64,000 bases of DNA from CAWGXZ01 sp963826695 (lineage in GTDB: Bacteria > Pseudomonadota > Gammaproteobacteria > Burkholderiales > Burkholderiaceae_C), in contig CAWGXZ010000007.1 in assembly GCA_963826695.1 (NCBI GenBank), positions 62,001-126,000 of the forward strand. The letters run 5' to 3'. Positions 56,452-64,000 of the stretch are shown here, piece by piece. The position numbers and the translations under genes were made by a program. The notes under the pieces were generated by a model. It made no database searches. It was not told where the DNA came from and saw only the letters and a list, made by a program, of their open reading frames with translations. Numbering within the stretch: the first letter of the stretch is position 1; each line of letters starts with the position of its first letter.

Positions 56452-57870
56452 TCAGAGGCTGTAGTACATGTCGAACTCGACCGGATGCGTGGTCATGCGG
56501 AAGCGCTGCACCTCCTGCATCTTGAGCTCGATGTAGGCGTCGATGTACGAATCGGTAAAGACGCCGCCCTTGGTCAGGAAGCCGCGCTCGCGGTCGAGGT
56601 ACTCGAGCGCCTGGTCGAGGCTGTGGCAGACCGTCGGGATCAGCTTGTCTTCCTCCGGCGGCAGGTGGTAGAGGTCCTTGCTGGCCGCTTCGCCCGGATG
56701 GATCTTGTTTTCCACACCGTCGAGGCCGGCCATCAGCAGCGCCGAGAAGCCGAGGTACGGATTCATCATCGGATCGGGGAAGCGCGCCTCGACGCGGCGG
56801 CCCTTCGGATTCGAGACGAACGGAATGCGGATCGACGCCGAGCGGTTCTTGGCCGAATAGGCCAGCTTGACCGGCGCCTCGTAGCCCGGAACCAGCCGCT
56901 TGTAGCTGTTGGTCGTCGGGTTGGTGATGGCGTTGAGCGCCCGGCCGTGCTTGATGATGCCGCCGATGTAGTACAGCGCGAATTCCGACAGACCGGCATA
57001 GCCGTCGCCTGCGAACAGGTTCTTGCCGTCCTTCCACACCGACTGGTGGACGTGCATGCCCGAGCCGTTGTCGCCGACGATCGGCTTCGGCATGAAGGTC
57101 ACCGTCTTGCCGTACGAGTGCGCGACGTTCTGCAGCACATATTTCTGCAGCTGCGACCAGTCGGCACGCTGCAGCAGCGTGGCGAACTTGGTGCCGATCT
57201 CCATCTGCCCGGCGTTGGCGACCTCGTGGTGATGGACCTCGACCGGGATGCCCATCGACTCGAGCACCAGGCACATCTCGGAGCGCAGGTCCTGCCCCGA
57301 GTCGACCGGCGGCGTCGGGAAGTAGCCACCCTTGACGGTCGGCCGGTAGCCCGAATTGCCGTGCTCGTACTCCTTGCCGGTGTTCCAGGAGGCCTCTTCG
57401 GACTCGACCTTGACGAAGCAGCCCGACATGTCGACGTTCCAGCGCACGCTGTCGAAGACGAAGAATTCGGGCTCGGGGCCGAAGAAGGCGGTGTCGCCAA
57501 GGCCTGACGACTTGAGGTAGGCCTCGGCGCGCTTGGCCAGCGAGCGCGGATCGCGCTCGTAGGCCTTGCCGTCGGCCGGCTCGAGCACGTCGCAGGTCAT
57601 GATGATCGTCGACTCCTCGAAGAAGGGGTCGATGTTGGCGGTGTTCGGATCGGGCATCAGCAGCATGTCCGACGCCTCGATGCCCTTCCAGCCGGCGATC
57701 GACGAGCCGTCGAAGGCATGGCCCGAAACGAACTTGTCTTCGTCGAAGTGCGAAACCGGCACGGTGACGTGTTGCTCCTTGCCGCGCGTGTCGGTGAAGC
57801 GGAAGTCGACGAACTTGACTTCACTTTCCTTCACCATCTTCATCACGTCGGCGACGGTCTTGGCTGCCAT
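56452..57870 (-). CDS. glnA: Glutamine synthetase, type I
   Basis: ATP-dependent synthesis of glutamine from glutamate and ammonia; dodecameric. The 472-residue product starts MAAKTVADVMKMVKESEVKF, has the beta-grasp DRSSIAGWK-like block (GHAFDGSSIAGWKGIEASDM), the metal site EVHHHEVANAGQMEIG, NGSGMHVHQSVWKDGKN and IRIPFVSNPKGRRVEARFPD. The C-terminal loop DLYHLPPEE keeps the Tyr that is adenylylated in the enteric enzyme, so GlnE control is expected. The ATG at 57870 has AGGAG close upstream; a TTG at 57873 is less likely. Upstream are a candidate sigma-54 promoter and an NtrC-like site. Confidence 0.98.
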   Translation of the reverse strand: MAAKTVADVMKMVKESEVKFVDFRFTDTRGKEQHVTVPVSHFDEDKFVSGHAFDGSSIAGWKGIEASDMLLMPDPNTANIDPFFEESTIIMTCDVLEPADGKAYERDPRSLAKRAEAYLKSSGLGDTAFFGPEPEFFVFDSVRWNVDMSGCFVKVESEEASWNTGKEYEHGNSGYRPTVKGGYFPTPPVDSGQDLRSEMCLVLESMGIPVEVHHHEVANAGQMEIGTKFATLLQRADWSQLQKYVLQNVAHSYGKTVTFMPKPIVGDNGSGMHVHQSVWKDGKNLFAGDGYAGLSEFALYYIGGIIKHGRALNAITNPTTNSYKRLVPGYEAPVKLAYSAKNRSASIRIPFVSNPKGRRVEARFPDPMMNPYLGFSALLMAGLDGVENKIHPGEAASKDLYHLPPEEDKLIPTVCHSLDQALEYLDRERGFLTKGGVFTDSYIDAYIELKMQEVQRFRMTTHPVEFDMYYSL

Positions 57871-57961
57871 CAATTACTCCTGAGGGATTTACGTGGGATG
57901 TCGATCGTTAACCGGACGCGCTGCATCCCGGTGCGCGCTGGGCGCGGCTGGGATGGCAACG

Positions 57962-57980
57962 AATGCACGATCCATGCCGA
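57962..57980 (-). promoter_or_regulatory. glnA: Candidate sigma-54 promoter of glnA
   Basis: On the reverse strand the sequence TCGGCATGGATCGTGCATT has GG and GC dinucleotides ten bases apart (57978-57977 and 57966-57965), as required at -24 and -12. The match to the consensus YTGGCACGRNNNTTGCW has about three mismatches. The start of transcription would fall near 57953, some 80 bases before the glnA ATG. Found by eye. Confidence 0.6.
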
Positions 57981-58065
57981 AAGAAAGCGACCGCGAACCG
58001 GGTGGTGCTCATCGCTGAGGATCGATCGCCGGGCGCGAAAAGCGGCGTCGTCGAAATAAGAGGAA

Positions 58066-58082
58066 CGCACCTTTAAAGTGCG
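58066..58082. promoter_or_regulatory. glnA: Candidate NtrC-binding site upstream of glnA
   Basis: The 17-base stretch CGCAC-CTTTAAA-GTGCG has five-base inverted arms around a seven-base AT-rich centre. The enteric NtrC consensus is TGCAC-N7-GTGCA, so arm spacing and four of five bases in each arm agree. It lies about 100-110 bases upstream of the candidate sigma-54 start site, a usual enhancer distance, and just after the cinA stop. Confidence 0.62.
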
Positions 58083-58090
58083 CCATGCTA

Positions 58091-58927
58091 TCAGCGCACC
58101 AATTCAGGGCCCATCTTCGCACCAACAGCGATCAGGCCGGTTTTGAGTGCCTGGAAGGCGGCGTCGAGCGAGTCTGCGTCGCCCTTCACGCCCAGGTCGA
58201 TATGACGGCCCCATTGCGGATGGTCGACGCTGGGCAGGCTGAAGACCTTGATGCCCGCGAACTTCGCCTCGATTTCCTCCATCAGCGGCGTGAGCGCAGC
58301 TTCCATGGCACCGAAGACGATGACCGAGCGCTCGCTGGTTGCCGGGGCTCGCTGCGCGTCCTGGTAGTGCGTGTCGAGGACCCATTCGATCATCGGCCAC
58401 GCCATGACGGGAAAACCCGGCACGAAGTAGACGCCGCCGGGCGCGCCGTCGGGCGACGGCGCCGGTGCCCGGATCGCGAATCCGGCAATCTTGTTGTACG
58501 GGTTCGGGATGATCTCTGCGCCGCTCGGAAAGACGCCCATGTTGAGCCGGTGCACGTTGTCCTCGCGATCGGGATCGAAGCTCGCTCCGCTCTCGGCAGC
58601 CACATCGCGCATGCGCTCGATGATCAGGTCGCGTGCCTGCGGATGCAGTGCCAGTTCCACCCCGAGCGCCCGTGCCGCGCACTGGCGCGTGTGGTCATCG
58701 GGGGTCGCACCGATGCCGCCGCACGAGAAAACCACCTCGCCGCGCCCGGCTGCGGCAAATGCATCGCGCAGATCGGCGGTGATGCGCTCGGGGTCGTCGC
58801 CGACGTAGCGGGCCCAGGTGAGCGCCAGGCCGCGAGCGCCGAGGAGTTCGATCACCTTGGGCAGGTGTTTGTCGGCGCGTCGTCCGGAAAGGATTTCGTC
58901 GCCGATGATGAGCAGGCCGAAGTTCAT
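58091..58927 (-). CDS. CinA-type molybdopterin-binding-domain protein
   Basis: A 278-residue protein of the MoaB/Mog/CinA N-terminal fold. It begins MNFGLLIIGDEILSGRRADKH, followed by TWARYVGDDPERI, and the hallmark FSCGGIGATPDDHTRQCAA. Next come NPYNKIAGFAIRA and FVPGFPVMAWPMIEW, the CinA/COG1058 block. The C-terminal CinA deamidase domain is absent, so it is the short COG1058 form, whose role is unclear; nicotinamide-nucleotide pyrophosphatase activity is known for some relatives. The ATG overlaps the EI24 gene stop as ATGA. Confidence 0.88.
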   Translation of the reverse strand: MNFGLLIIGDEILSGRRADKHLPKVIELLGARGLALTWARYVGDDPERITADLRDAFAAAGRGEVVFSCGGIGATPDDHTRQCAARALGVELALHPQARDLIIERMRDVAAESGASFDPDREDNVHRLNMGVFPSGAEIIPNPYNKIAGFAIRAPAPSPDGAPGGVYFVPGFPVMAWPMIEWVLDTHYQDAQRAPATSERSVIVFGAMEAALTPLMEEIEAKFAGIKVFSLPSVDHPQWGRHIDLGVKGDADSLDAAFQALKTGLIAVGAKMGPELVR

Positions 58928-59784
58928 GTGGAGGGGGCAACCGGAAGGACAGGGTTCGACGCCATGCGCACCGGCGGGACGGCGCCGGTGCGCGGCGTAT
59001 CGGCCGCGCGCAGCGCTTCGAGCGCAGCCAGTGCGTAGTGGGTGAACCAGAGCGCCGAAAAGGCGAAGACGAACGTGTAGATCCAGATCGCCAGCGGCAC
59101 CAGCAACGGTGCCAGGGCGATGAAGAGAAGCGCCGAGGCCCAGACCACGCTCGGCGCCGCACCGAGGTAGCCGCAAATGATGCCCATCAACAGCAGCGAC
59201 GAGCGATGGCTTCGCATCAACTGCTCGCGCTCGGCAGCGCTGGCGTGCTCTGCAAGCACGTCGTAACTCATCACCCGGTAGGTCAGCCAGCCCCAGATCA
59301 GCGGCGGCACGATCAGCACCAGCGGCGGAATGAACCACAGCGGCACGCTCAACAGCAGCACCAGCACGGCCAGCAGACTGGCCCCGACGGCACCGAAGGC
59401 GCCGGCAACGAACGAGCCGCCGCGCAGCCGTTGCAGGCCCGGGAAGCGCCGCTGCTCGACCAGCCGCACCAGCGCCGGCACAACAGCCGTTGCGACCACC
59501 AGCAGGGCCACCAGCACCATCAGCGGCGTTGCGAACAGCACCAGCAGCAGCGGTGCCAGCACACCGTCCATTCCCATGCCGGCGAGCCAGCCATCCAGGC
59601 TGGACAGGATCCACCACGAAGACAGCCCCGACTGCAGCGCCGCCAGCGCGGGCCGCCAGCCGAAGTAGCCGATGCCGAGCGCCGCGAGGCTCATCACGAG
59701 CAGCGGCAGGAGCGTCAGGCCGATAACCCGCGGCAGCAGGCAATAGGCCGCAGCGCGCCAGAACGAGTCGACCACCGGTTTCAT
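58924..59784 (-). CDS. EI24/CysZ-like integral membrane protein
   Basis: A 286-residue multi-pass membrane protein of the EI24 family, to which the sulfate permease CysZ belongs. Five or six hydrophobic helices are visible, with FIPPLVLIVPPLIWGWLTY in the middle and RVMSYDVLAEHASAAEREQLM, a motif (Y-D-x-L-A-x-H-A-x-x-x-E) common in the family. The C-terminal tail is Ala/Pro-rich. A sulfate role is not supported by neighbours. The gene ends with a long GC hairpin region (58965-58992) just before the cinA start and overlaps cinA by four bases. Confidence 0.85.
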   Translation of the reverse strand: MKPVVDSFWRAAAYCLLPRVIGLTLLPLLVMSLAALGIGYFGWRPALAALQSGLSSWWILSSLDGWLAGMGMDGVLAPLLLVLFATPLMVLVALLVVATAVVPALVRLVEQRRFPGLQRLRGGSFVAGAFGAVGASLLAVLVLLLSVPLWFIPPLVLIVPPLIWGWLTYRVMSYDVLAEHASAAEREQLMRSHRSSLLLMGIICGYLGAAPSVVWASALLFIALAPLLVPLAIWIYTFVFAFSALWFTHYALAALEALRAADTPRTGAVPPVRMASNPVLPVAPST

Positions 59785-59820
59785 CGGCGGGGAGGATACC
59801 CGAGGGTTCGGCGCCGGGAC

Positions 59821-60810
59821 TCAGCCGCGCCCGGCCAGGCGCAGCAGGCCCTGCCACTGCTGCGACCAGAATCCGTGCCCGTAGTCGCGTCCGCCGTGTT
59901 CCGGCAGCTGATCGCGGATGCCGGTGGCGTCGAAGCGGCGCTCGAAATTGGCGGTGCCGAACAACACGTCCCAGAACGGAAACAGCACCGCGAAATTGTG
60001 CCCGCCGAGGCTGCCGGCGCCGCGCGATTCATGGCCGAGTCCGATGCTGTGATGCAGGCGGTGAAACCGCGGGCTGACGAGCAGGCGCTCGCCCAGGCTG
60101 CCGAAACCGATCCGCAGGTTGCCGTGGGAAAAGCTCTCGACCAGCTGGGTAAGGGCCACCAGGGCGACAAATTGTCCGGGCGGCACGCCAATGAGGTGCG
60201 CGAGCAAAACCAGCAGGCTGTCGCGAAGCAGGTCGTCGAGCAGGTGATTGCGGTTGTCGCTCCAGACGGTCATCTGGCGCTGGCTGTGGTGCAGCGCGTG
60301 CAGCGCCCACCACCAGCGCAGGCCGTGCTGACCGCGGTGCAGCCAGTAGTCGGCGAAGTCGAAGACCAGCAGATACGCCGCAAATGCAAACCAGGCTGTG
60401 TCGCTGACCCCGGGCCAGAGCGGCGCCAGCTGCGCGTCGAGCTGCCAGGCCGTGGCGCCGAGCATCCGCGCCTGGCCGACCAGTGCATTCCAGAGCGGAT
60501 CGACGACGAAGAACAGCCCCAGCCGGAACAACCCGAGCCGGTGCAGCAGCGTGTACACCATGTCCTCGCGCACGGCGGCACGGTCTGTCACCGGCTCGGC
60601 CGGCCACCGCCGTTCGAGCGGCTGGAAGACCAGCACGAGCACCAGCAGCTGGAGGAGGCCGACGAGCAGCCAGCCGGTTGCTGCGAAGCCGTCCTCGAGC
60701 AAGTTGCCCTGGCCGGCAGCGAAAAGCAGCGGCTGGACCAGCCCTTCGAAAAGCCCCTGCTGAAGCCCGTCGAAGCCTGCCACCAGCCAGTCGATCAGCG
60801 CCTCGACCAC
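59821..60810 (-). CDS. Sterol desaturase/fatty acid hydroxylase family membrane protein
   Basis: A 329-residue di-iron membrane oxygenase family member. The histidine clusters are in ADYWLHRGQHGLRWWW, ALHALHHSQRQM and FHRLHHSIGLGHES, which give the usual eight-His iron site. Four or five hydrophobic helices surround them. Bacterial members hydroxylate or desaturate lipids, hopanoids or carotenoids; the substrate is not evident. The start is a GTG at 60810, six bases after the stop of the deacetylase gene, in a series of tightly packed genes to 63566. Confidence 0.88.
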   Translation of the reverse strand: MVEALIDWLVAGFDGLQQGLFEGLVQPLLFAAGQGNLLEDGFAATGWLLVGLLQLLVLVLVFQPLERRWPAEPVTDRAAVREDMVYTLLHRLGLFRLGLFFVVDPLWNALVGQARMLGATAWQLDAQLAPLWPGVSDTAWFAFAAYLLVFDFADYWLHRGQHGLRWWWALHALHHSQRQMTVWSDNRNHLLDDLLRDSLLVLLAHLIGVPPGQFVALVALTQLVESFSHGNLRIGFGSLGERLLVSPRFHRLHHSIGLGHESRGAGSLGGHNFAVLFPFWDVLFGTANFERRFDATGIRDQLPEHGGRDYGHGFWSQQWQGLLRLAGRG

Positions 60811-60816
60811 GGCCTC

Positions 60817-61602
60817 TCAGCGGATGAACAGGTTGCGATAGGCCGGATGCTCGCGCAGCGTCGCGAAGCAGAATCCACGCGCCTTCAGGCCGACGATCAG
60901 CGGCTCCAGCACCGCGGGCGCCCAGGGTTCGCGACGTGACCAGATGCCCAGATGCGCAAGCAGGATGTCGCCCTGGCGCACGTCGCGCAGCGCGCGCTCG
61001 AGCAACATCCGGTTCGGATATTTTTCGCTCGGCAATTCGTCGCCGAGGAAGCCGGCCGGACTCCAGCCGACATGGTGCCAGCCGCACGCCTGGGCCGCCG
61101 CCAGCAGCACTGGCGAGGTCTTGCCACCGGGTGCGCGGAACAGCGGCGCCATCTTCTGGCCGGTCATGGCGTGAAATCGGTCTGCCGGCTGCTGCAGCGC
61201 CGCACAGTACCGGGCCGCGCTCCAGTCGAACGTGCGGCCCGCCTCGGGCCCCGCGCTCGGCCGAACCCTGAAGCCGCCTGGCAGGTCGGCAAGCCAATGC
61301 GCATGGTCGAATGTGTGCGAGGCAAAGACGTGGCCCTCGGCAGCACGCGCCTTCCACCACGGCGCCCAGCTGTCGTCGAGGCTGCTGCCGCCGTTCAGCG
61401 TGCGCTCGTTGGCGAGGAAGAAAGTCGCACGAATCTGCTGTCGGGCCAGCACGTCGGCGAACAACGGCGCCACGCCCATGTGCCCGGTGTCGATGGTGAG
61501 GTAGATCGGCTTGTCGCCGCTGCCGTTGCCGCAAACCGCGGCCGCGACGAGCACGGGTGCGGCCGCGACCAGCGCCAGCAGGACGCTAGCGACGCGGCGC
61601 AT
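60817..61602 (-). CDS. NodB-type polysaccharide deacetylase, variant active site
   Basis: A 261-residue secreted member of the NodB carbohydrate esterase 4 fold. From the ATG at 61602 a signal peptide ends near AAAVC. Motif 1 reads LTIDTGHMG, with Asp-Thr at 38-39 where active deacetylases have Asp-Asp; motif 2 is SHTFDHAHW with His 96 and 100; then FRAPGGKTSP and ILLAHLG. The Asp-Thr change resembles the Asp-Asn of PdaA-like enzymes and does not rule out activity. Its start overlaps the end of the YVTN gene by 17 bases. Confidence 0.87.
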   Translation of the reverse strand: MRRVASVLLALVAAAPVLVAAAVCGNGSGDKPIYLTIDTGHMGVAPLFADVLARQQIRATFFLANERTLNGGSSLDDSWAPWWKARAAEGHVFASHTFDHAHWLADLPGGFRVRPSAGPEAGRTFDWSAARYCAALQQPADRFHAMTGQKMAPLFRAPGGKTSPVLLAAAQACGWHHVGWSPAGFLGDELPSEKYPNRMLLERALRDVRQGDILLAHLGIWSRREPWAPAVLEPLIVGLKARGFCFATLREHPAYRNLFIR

Positions 61603-62698
61603 GGTCGAGCGTCCAGACGCCGTGCGGCGAGCGGCCCACGGCAACCTGGCGTACGACGCTGCGCTTCTGGGTATCGATGACGGTCAGGCGTCGCGCCCAG
61701 CGCGAGGTGACGAAGAGCGTGCGCCCATCCGCCGAAAGGTCCATGCAGTCAGGTCCGCCAGGCGCCGGGTACTCGGCAACGGCGGACAGTGTCTCGAGGT
61801 CGAGCTTGCTGATGGTGTTGGCGATCCGGTTGCTCACCAGCACATGGCGACCGTCGCCGACTGAACGGAAGGCGTGCGCGCCCGCCCCGGTGACGATGCG
61901 CTTGACGAGTCGCGGCTGCGCCTGACTGACGTCGTAAACCTCGACGTGGCGATCACCGGTCAGGCCGACCAGCAGCAGCCGGTCGTCGGGGCTGAGGTAA
62001 ACATCGGCGGGCATCTTGCCAACGGGAATCCGCCAGCGCGGCTTCTGCGTCGACAGATCGACGGCCATCAGCTCGTCGCTGTCCTGCAACGACGCATAGA
62101 TGACGCTGCTGCGGCTGTCGATCGCCAAATGGCTCGGCGTTCTTCCCGCCGGGATGCGGGCCACCAGCTGCGCCGGGCGTTTTGCATCCTGCGGCTCCCA
62201 GCGGTAGAGATCGATCCGGTCCAGCCGGTTCGACGCGGTCACCAGCCACTTCATGTCGGGCGAGAAGCGCAGGTGGTAGGGATCGGGAATGCCGCCGATC
62301 ACCCGCTGCACCTCGGCGGTTGCCGGGTCGATCAACGTCAGGCTGTCGCTGAGCGCACTGGCCACCAGCAGCGACTTCTCGTCGGGCGCCAGATACAGAT
62401 GGTGTGGCTCCTTGCCGGTCGGAATCCGCTTGATCTCGGTGAAAGTCTGCGGATCGATGACGCTGATACTGGCGTCGAGCGAATTGAGCACGAAGATCGG
62501 CCGCGTCGGAGCGGCAGCGGCCGTGGTCAGCGCCAGGACGTTGCCGGTGGCGAGCACCAGGCTGCCGAGCGTCGCGGCAATGCGACCAATCCGGCGTCCG
62601 ATCGAGCGTGCAGCCAGGCGGCCGCCAGGATCGCCGCTGACGACTGTGCCCTGATGAGGGGCGCGCCCCGCGTGCACGCCGGTGATGGTGCTATTCAC
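61586..62698 (-). CDS. Exported YVTN-type beta-propeller protein
   Basis: A 370-residue protein, probably starting at the GTG at 62698, which overlaps the AIM24 stop by eight bases. A hydrophobic stretch IAATLGSLVLATGNVLALTT with AAAAP provides an export signal. The rest has seven repeats of about 42 residues of the form (I/V)xVxDxxTxxxxxxxxxGxxPHxLxxSPDxxxLxVxS, as in VIDPQTFTEIKRIPTGKEPHHL; this is the YVTN/cytochrome-D1-like propeller. No heme motif. A binding or scaffold role in the periplasm is likely. It sits between AIM24 and the deacetylase. Confidence 0.86.
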   Translation of the reverse strand: MNSTITGVHAGRAPHQGTVVSGDPGGRLAARSIGRRIGRIAATLGSLVLATGNVLALTTAAAAPTRPIFVLNSLDASISVIDPQTFTEIKRIPTGKEPHHLYLAPDEKSLLVASALSDSLTLIDPATAEVQRVIGGIPDPYHLRFSPDMKWLVTASNRLDRIDLYRWEPQDAKRPAQLVARIPAGRTPSHLAIDSRSSVIYASLQDSDELMAVDLSTQKPRWRIPVGKMPADVYLSPDDRLLLVGLTGDRHVEVYDVSQAQPRLVKRIVTGAGAHAFRSVGDGRHVLVSNRIANTISKLDLETLSAVAEYPAPGGPDCMDLSADGRTLFVTSRWARRLTVIDTQKRSVVRQVAVGRSPHGVWTLDHAPRR

Positions 62699-63566
62699 CG
62701 TCGCCGTCGCCGTCGCCAAAGCCGTCGAACCCGCCGCCGCTGCTGCCGCCGGAGCCGAGCATTCCACCGAGCACCCCGCCGGCACCGAGTCCCGCGAGAC
62801 CGCCCAGCAGGCTGCCTTCCTCTCGCCCGCCAGAGCCACGCTGCGGCGCCGCAGCGAAGATCCTCGAGGCCAAACGCGAGAACGGCAGGCTCTGCAGCCA
62901 GACACTGCCCGGGCCGCTGACCTTGGCGAAAAACAGGCCTTCGCCACCGAACAGGGCCGTCTTGATCTTGCCGACGTACTGGATCTCGAAGTTCACGTTC
63001 GGCGTGAAGCCGACGACGCAGCCGGTGTCGATCAGCAGGGTCTCGCCAGCGGCCAGGTCGCGGCGCATGACCGAGCCGCCTGCATGCACGAAGGCCAACC
63101 CGTCACCTTCGAGCCGCTGCATGATGAAACCCTCGCCGCCGAAGAAGCCGACCGAGAGGCGCTGCTGGAAGTAGATGCCGAGCGATACGCCGCGGGCGGC
63201 ACAAAGGAACGAATCCTTCTGGCAGATGAATGTGCCACCCATCCGGCTCAGATCCATCGGCAGGATCTTCCCCGGGTACGGCGCAGCGAAAGCAACCTTG
63301 CGCTTCAGCCCCGTCGCGTTGGTGTAGACCGTCGTGAACAGCGACTCGCCGGTGACCAGCCGCTTTCCGGCGCCGAGCAGCTTGCCGAACAGGCCGCCCG
63401 AGGACGAGCGGGCACCGTCGCCGAACACCGTGTCCATCTGGATGCCGGCGTCCATGTACATCAGGCTGCCGGCCTCGCCCACGGCGGCCTCGTTCGGGTC
63501 GAGTTCGATCTCGACAAACTGCATCTCCGAGCCCTTGATCTCGAAGTCGACGACGTCCATGCCCAT
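62691..63566 (-). CDS. AIM24/TIGR00266 family protein
   Basis: A 291-residue protein of the AIM24 (TIGR00266) family of beta-sandwich proteins. It starts MGMDVVDFEIKGSEMQFVEI. The family blocks are EAGSLMYMDAGIQMDT, FTTVYTNATGLKRKVAFA, GEGFIMQRLEGDGLAFVHAGG and VVGFTPNVNFEIQYVG. The tail from residue 255 is a Gly-rich low-complexity run (LGGLAGLGAGGVLGGMLG, then GSGGSSGGG). No signal peptide. Function is unknown; the yeast homologue is a mitochondrial inner-membrane organising protein. It is the first gene of a tight four-gene series. Confidence 0.88.
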   Translation of the reverse strand: MGMDVVDFEIKGSEMQFVEIELDPNEAAVGEAGSLMYMDAGIQMDTVFGDGARSSSGGLFGKLLGAGKRLVTGESLFTTVYTNATGLKRKVAFAAPYPGKILPMDLSRMGGTFICQKDSFLCAARGVSLGIYFQQRLSVGFFGGEGFIMQRLEGDGLAFVHAGGSVMRRDLAAGETLLIDTGCVVGFTPNVNFEIQYVGKIKTALFGGEGLFFAKVSGPGSVWLQSLPFSRLASRIFAAAPQRGSGGREEGSLLGGLAGLGAGGVLGGMLGSGGSSGGGFDGFGDGDGDGE

Positions 63567-63614
63567 GTTCAGTGATTCTTCCGGTTGGCTTGATGCTTCG
63601 ACAGGACTTCGCGG

Positions 63615-64000
63615 CTAGACCGCCACCCCGGCAACGCCGTTCGCGGCGAACCAGGCCAGACACCGCTTCCAGCCGTCGGCCGCGGCCTCGGCGCGGAAGC
63701 TGGGTCGGTAATCGGCATGAAAGGCATGCGGTGCATCGGGGTAAACCACGAACTCCGAGCGTCGCGCCGGCGCGCTGCCATTGGCCAGCTGCGATTTCAT
63801 GACATCGATGTCGGCGACCGGGATACCCGTGTCGGCGCTGCCGTAGAGGCCGAGCACGGGTGCGCGAAGCCGTACGACGGCATCGACGGGATGGGTCGGT
63901 GCCAGCGGCGTCGGCGCACCGAGCAGGCGGCCGTACCAGGCCACGCCCGCCTGCACCGCCGGGCTGTGCGCGGCATAGAGCCAGGTGATGCGGCCGCCCC
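63615..64000 (-). CDS. Dienelactone hydrolase family protein, 3' part only
   Basis: The reverse frame enters the window at 63998 and ends at 63615, giving about 128 C-terminal residues. GGRITWLYAAHSPAVQAGVAWYG at the start (shown as two blocks GGRITWLYAAHS and VQAGVAWYG) follows the nucleophile elbow of dienelactone hydrolases. The later VLGLYGSADTGIPVADID carries the catalytic Asp and FVVYPDAPHAFHADYRPSF the catalytic His. The remaining part lies beyond the window. The stop is 48 bases from the AIM24 start. Confidence 0.9.
   Translation of the reverse strand, partial: GGRITWLYAAHSPAVQAGVAWYGRLLGAPTPLAPTHPVDAVVRLRAPVLGLYGSADTGIPVADIDVMKSQLANGSAPARRSEFVVYPDAPHAFHADYRPSFRAEAAADGWKRCLAWFAANGVAGVAV

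Noticed and set aside
58965..58992. Long GC hairpin GCGCACCGGC/GCCGGTGCGC near the end of the EI24 gene as a terminator
   Set aside because: It lies inside the coding sequence, has no T run and precedes a coupled gene start, so I do not call it a terminator; it might only be composition.

Overview
The window is high-GC DNA with dense, almost uninterrupted gene packing and no gene-free stretch longer than about 220 bases. The gene content and several gene orders (surE-pcm-nlpD, glnA-ntrB-ntrC, carA-carB-greA, aat-bpt, waaC-waaA) point to a betaproteobacterium. The complete propionyl-CoA to succinyl-CoA module and the overall set suggest the Rhodocyclales (Accumulibacter/Propionivibrio/Azoarcus-like relatives). 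That lineage call is inference from gene content; no marker gene was compared. I see no insertion sequence, prophage, CRISPR array or rRNA. Two tRNA genes are present, Gly(CCC) and Val(CAC).

Layout. 0-2 kb: the end of a TgpA-like transglutaminase gene and mltB (forward), converging on greA. 2-7 kb: carA-carB (reverse) and a GlcG/HbpS-type gene. 7-12 kb: a Bax-inhibitor-1 membrane protein with a clear terminator, then the reverse cluster surE-pcm-nlpD-rlmD, in which each gene overlaps the next by 4 bases; rpoS, which often follows nlpD, is not there. 12-17 kb: a LuxR-type response regulator and a 7-8 TM histidine kinase, a HAD dehalogenase and a small secreted protein. 17-23 kb: tRNA-Gly, dacB, trmB, a remarkable protein of eight 60-residue glycine-zipper repeats, uppP and a lipoprotein. 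23-29 kb: a PCMT-like/rhodanese/TolC set facing waaA, waaC and a phosphomannomutase (lipopolysaccharide core). 29-33 kb: a BON lipoprotein, a frameshifted diguanylate cyclase, and aat-bpt (N-end rule aminoacyl transferases). 33-36 kb: otsB and a membrane-anchored otsA with a periplasmic domain. 36-42 kb: tRNA-Val, dnaQ, lgt, ilvD, an MsbA-type ABC exporter and an OmpA-like lipoprotein.

42-52 kb is a metabolic unit on the reverse strand: methylmalonyl-CoA mutase, its G-protein chaperone MeaB, the beta and alpha subunits of an acyl-CoA (propionyl-CoA) carboxylase and a VOC protein likely to be methylmalonyl-CoA epimerase, preceded by a homodimeric 2-oxoacid dehydrogenase E1 (AceE family). Together they would turn propionyl-CoA into succinyl-CoA or run the reverse. 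52-58 kb holds folA and the nitrogen-control unit glnA - DUF4124 - ntrB - ntrC; upstream of glnA I find a candidate sigma-54 promoter and a 17-base palindrome of NtrC-site form, and downstream of glnA a strong terminator, which fits NtrC control of glnA with partial read-through to ntrBC. 58-64 kb is a reverse-strand series: an AIM24 protein, a YVTN beta-propeller, a NodB-type deacetylase and a fatty acid hydroxylase/sterol desaturase homologue in very tight linkage, then an EI24/CysZ-like membrane protein and a CinA-type protein, with a truncated dienelactone hydrolase at the window edge.

The points I consider most worth a second look are the glycine-zipper repeat protein, the AIM24-propeller-deacetylase-desaturase cluster of unknown purpose, the transmembrane trehalose-phosphate synthase, and the sigma-54/NtrC region of glnA.
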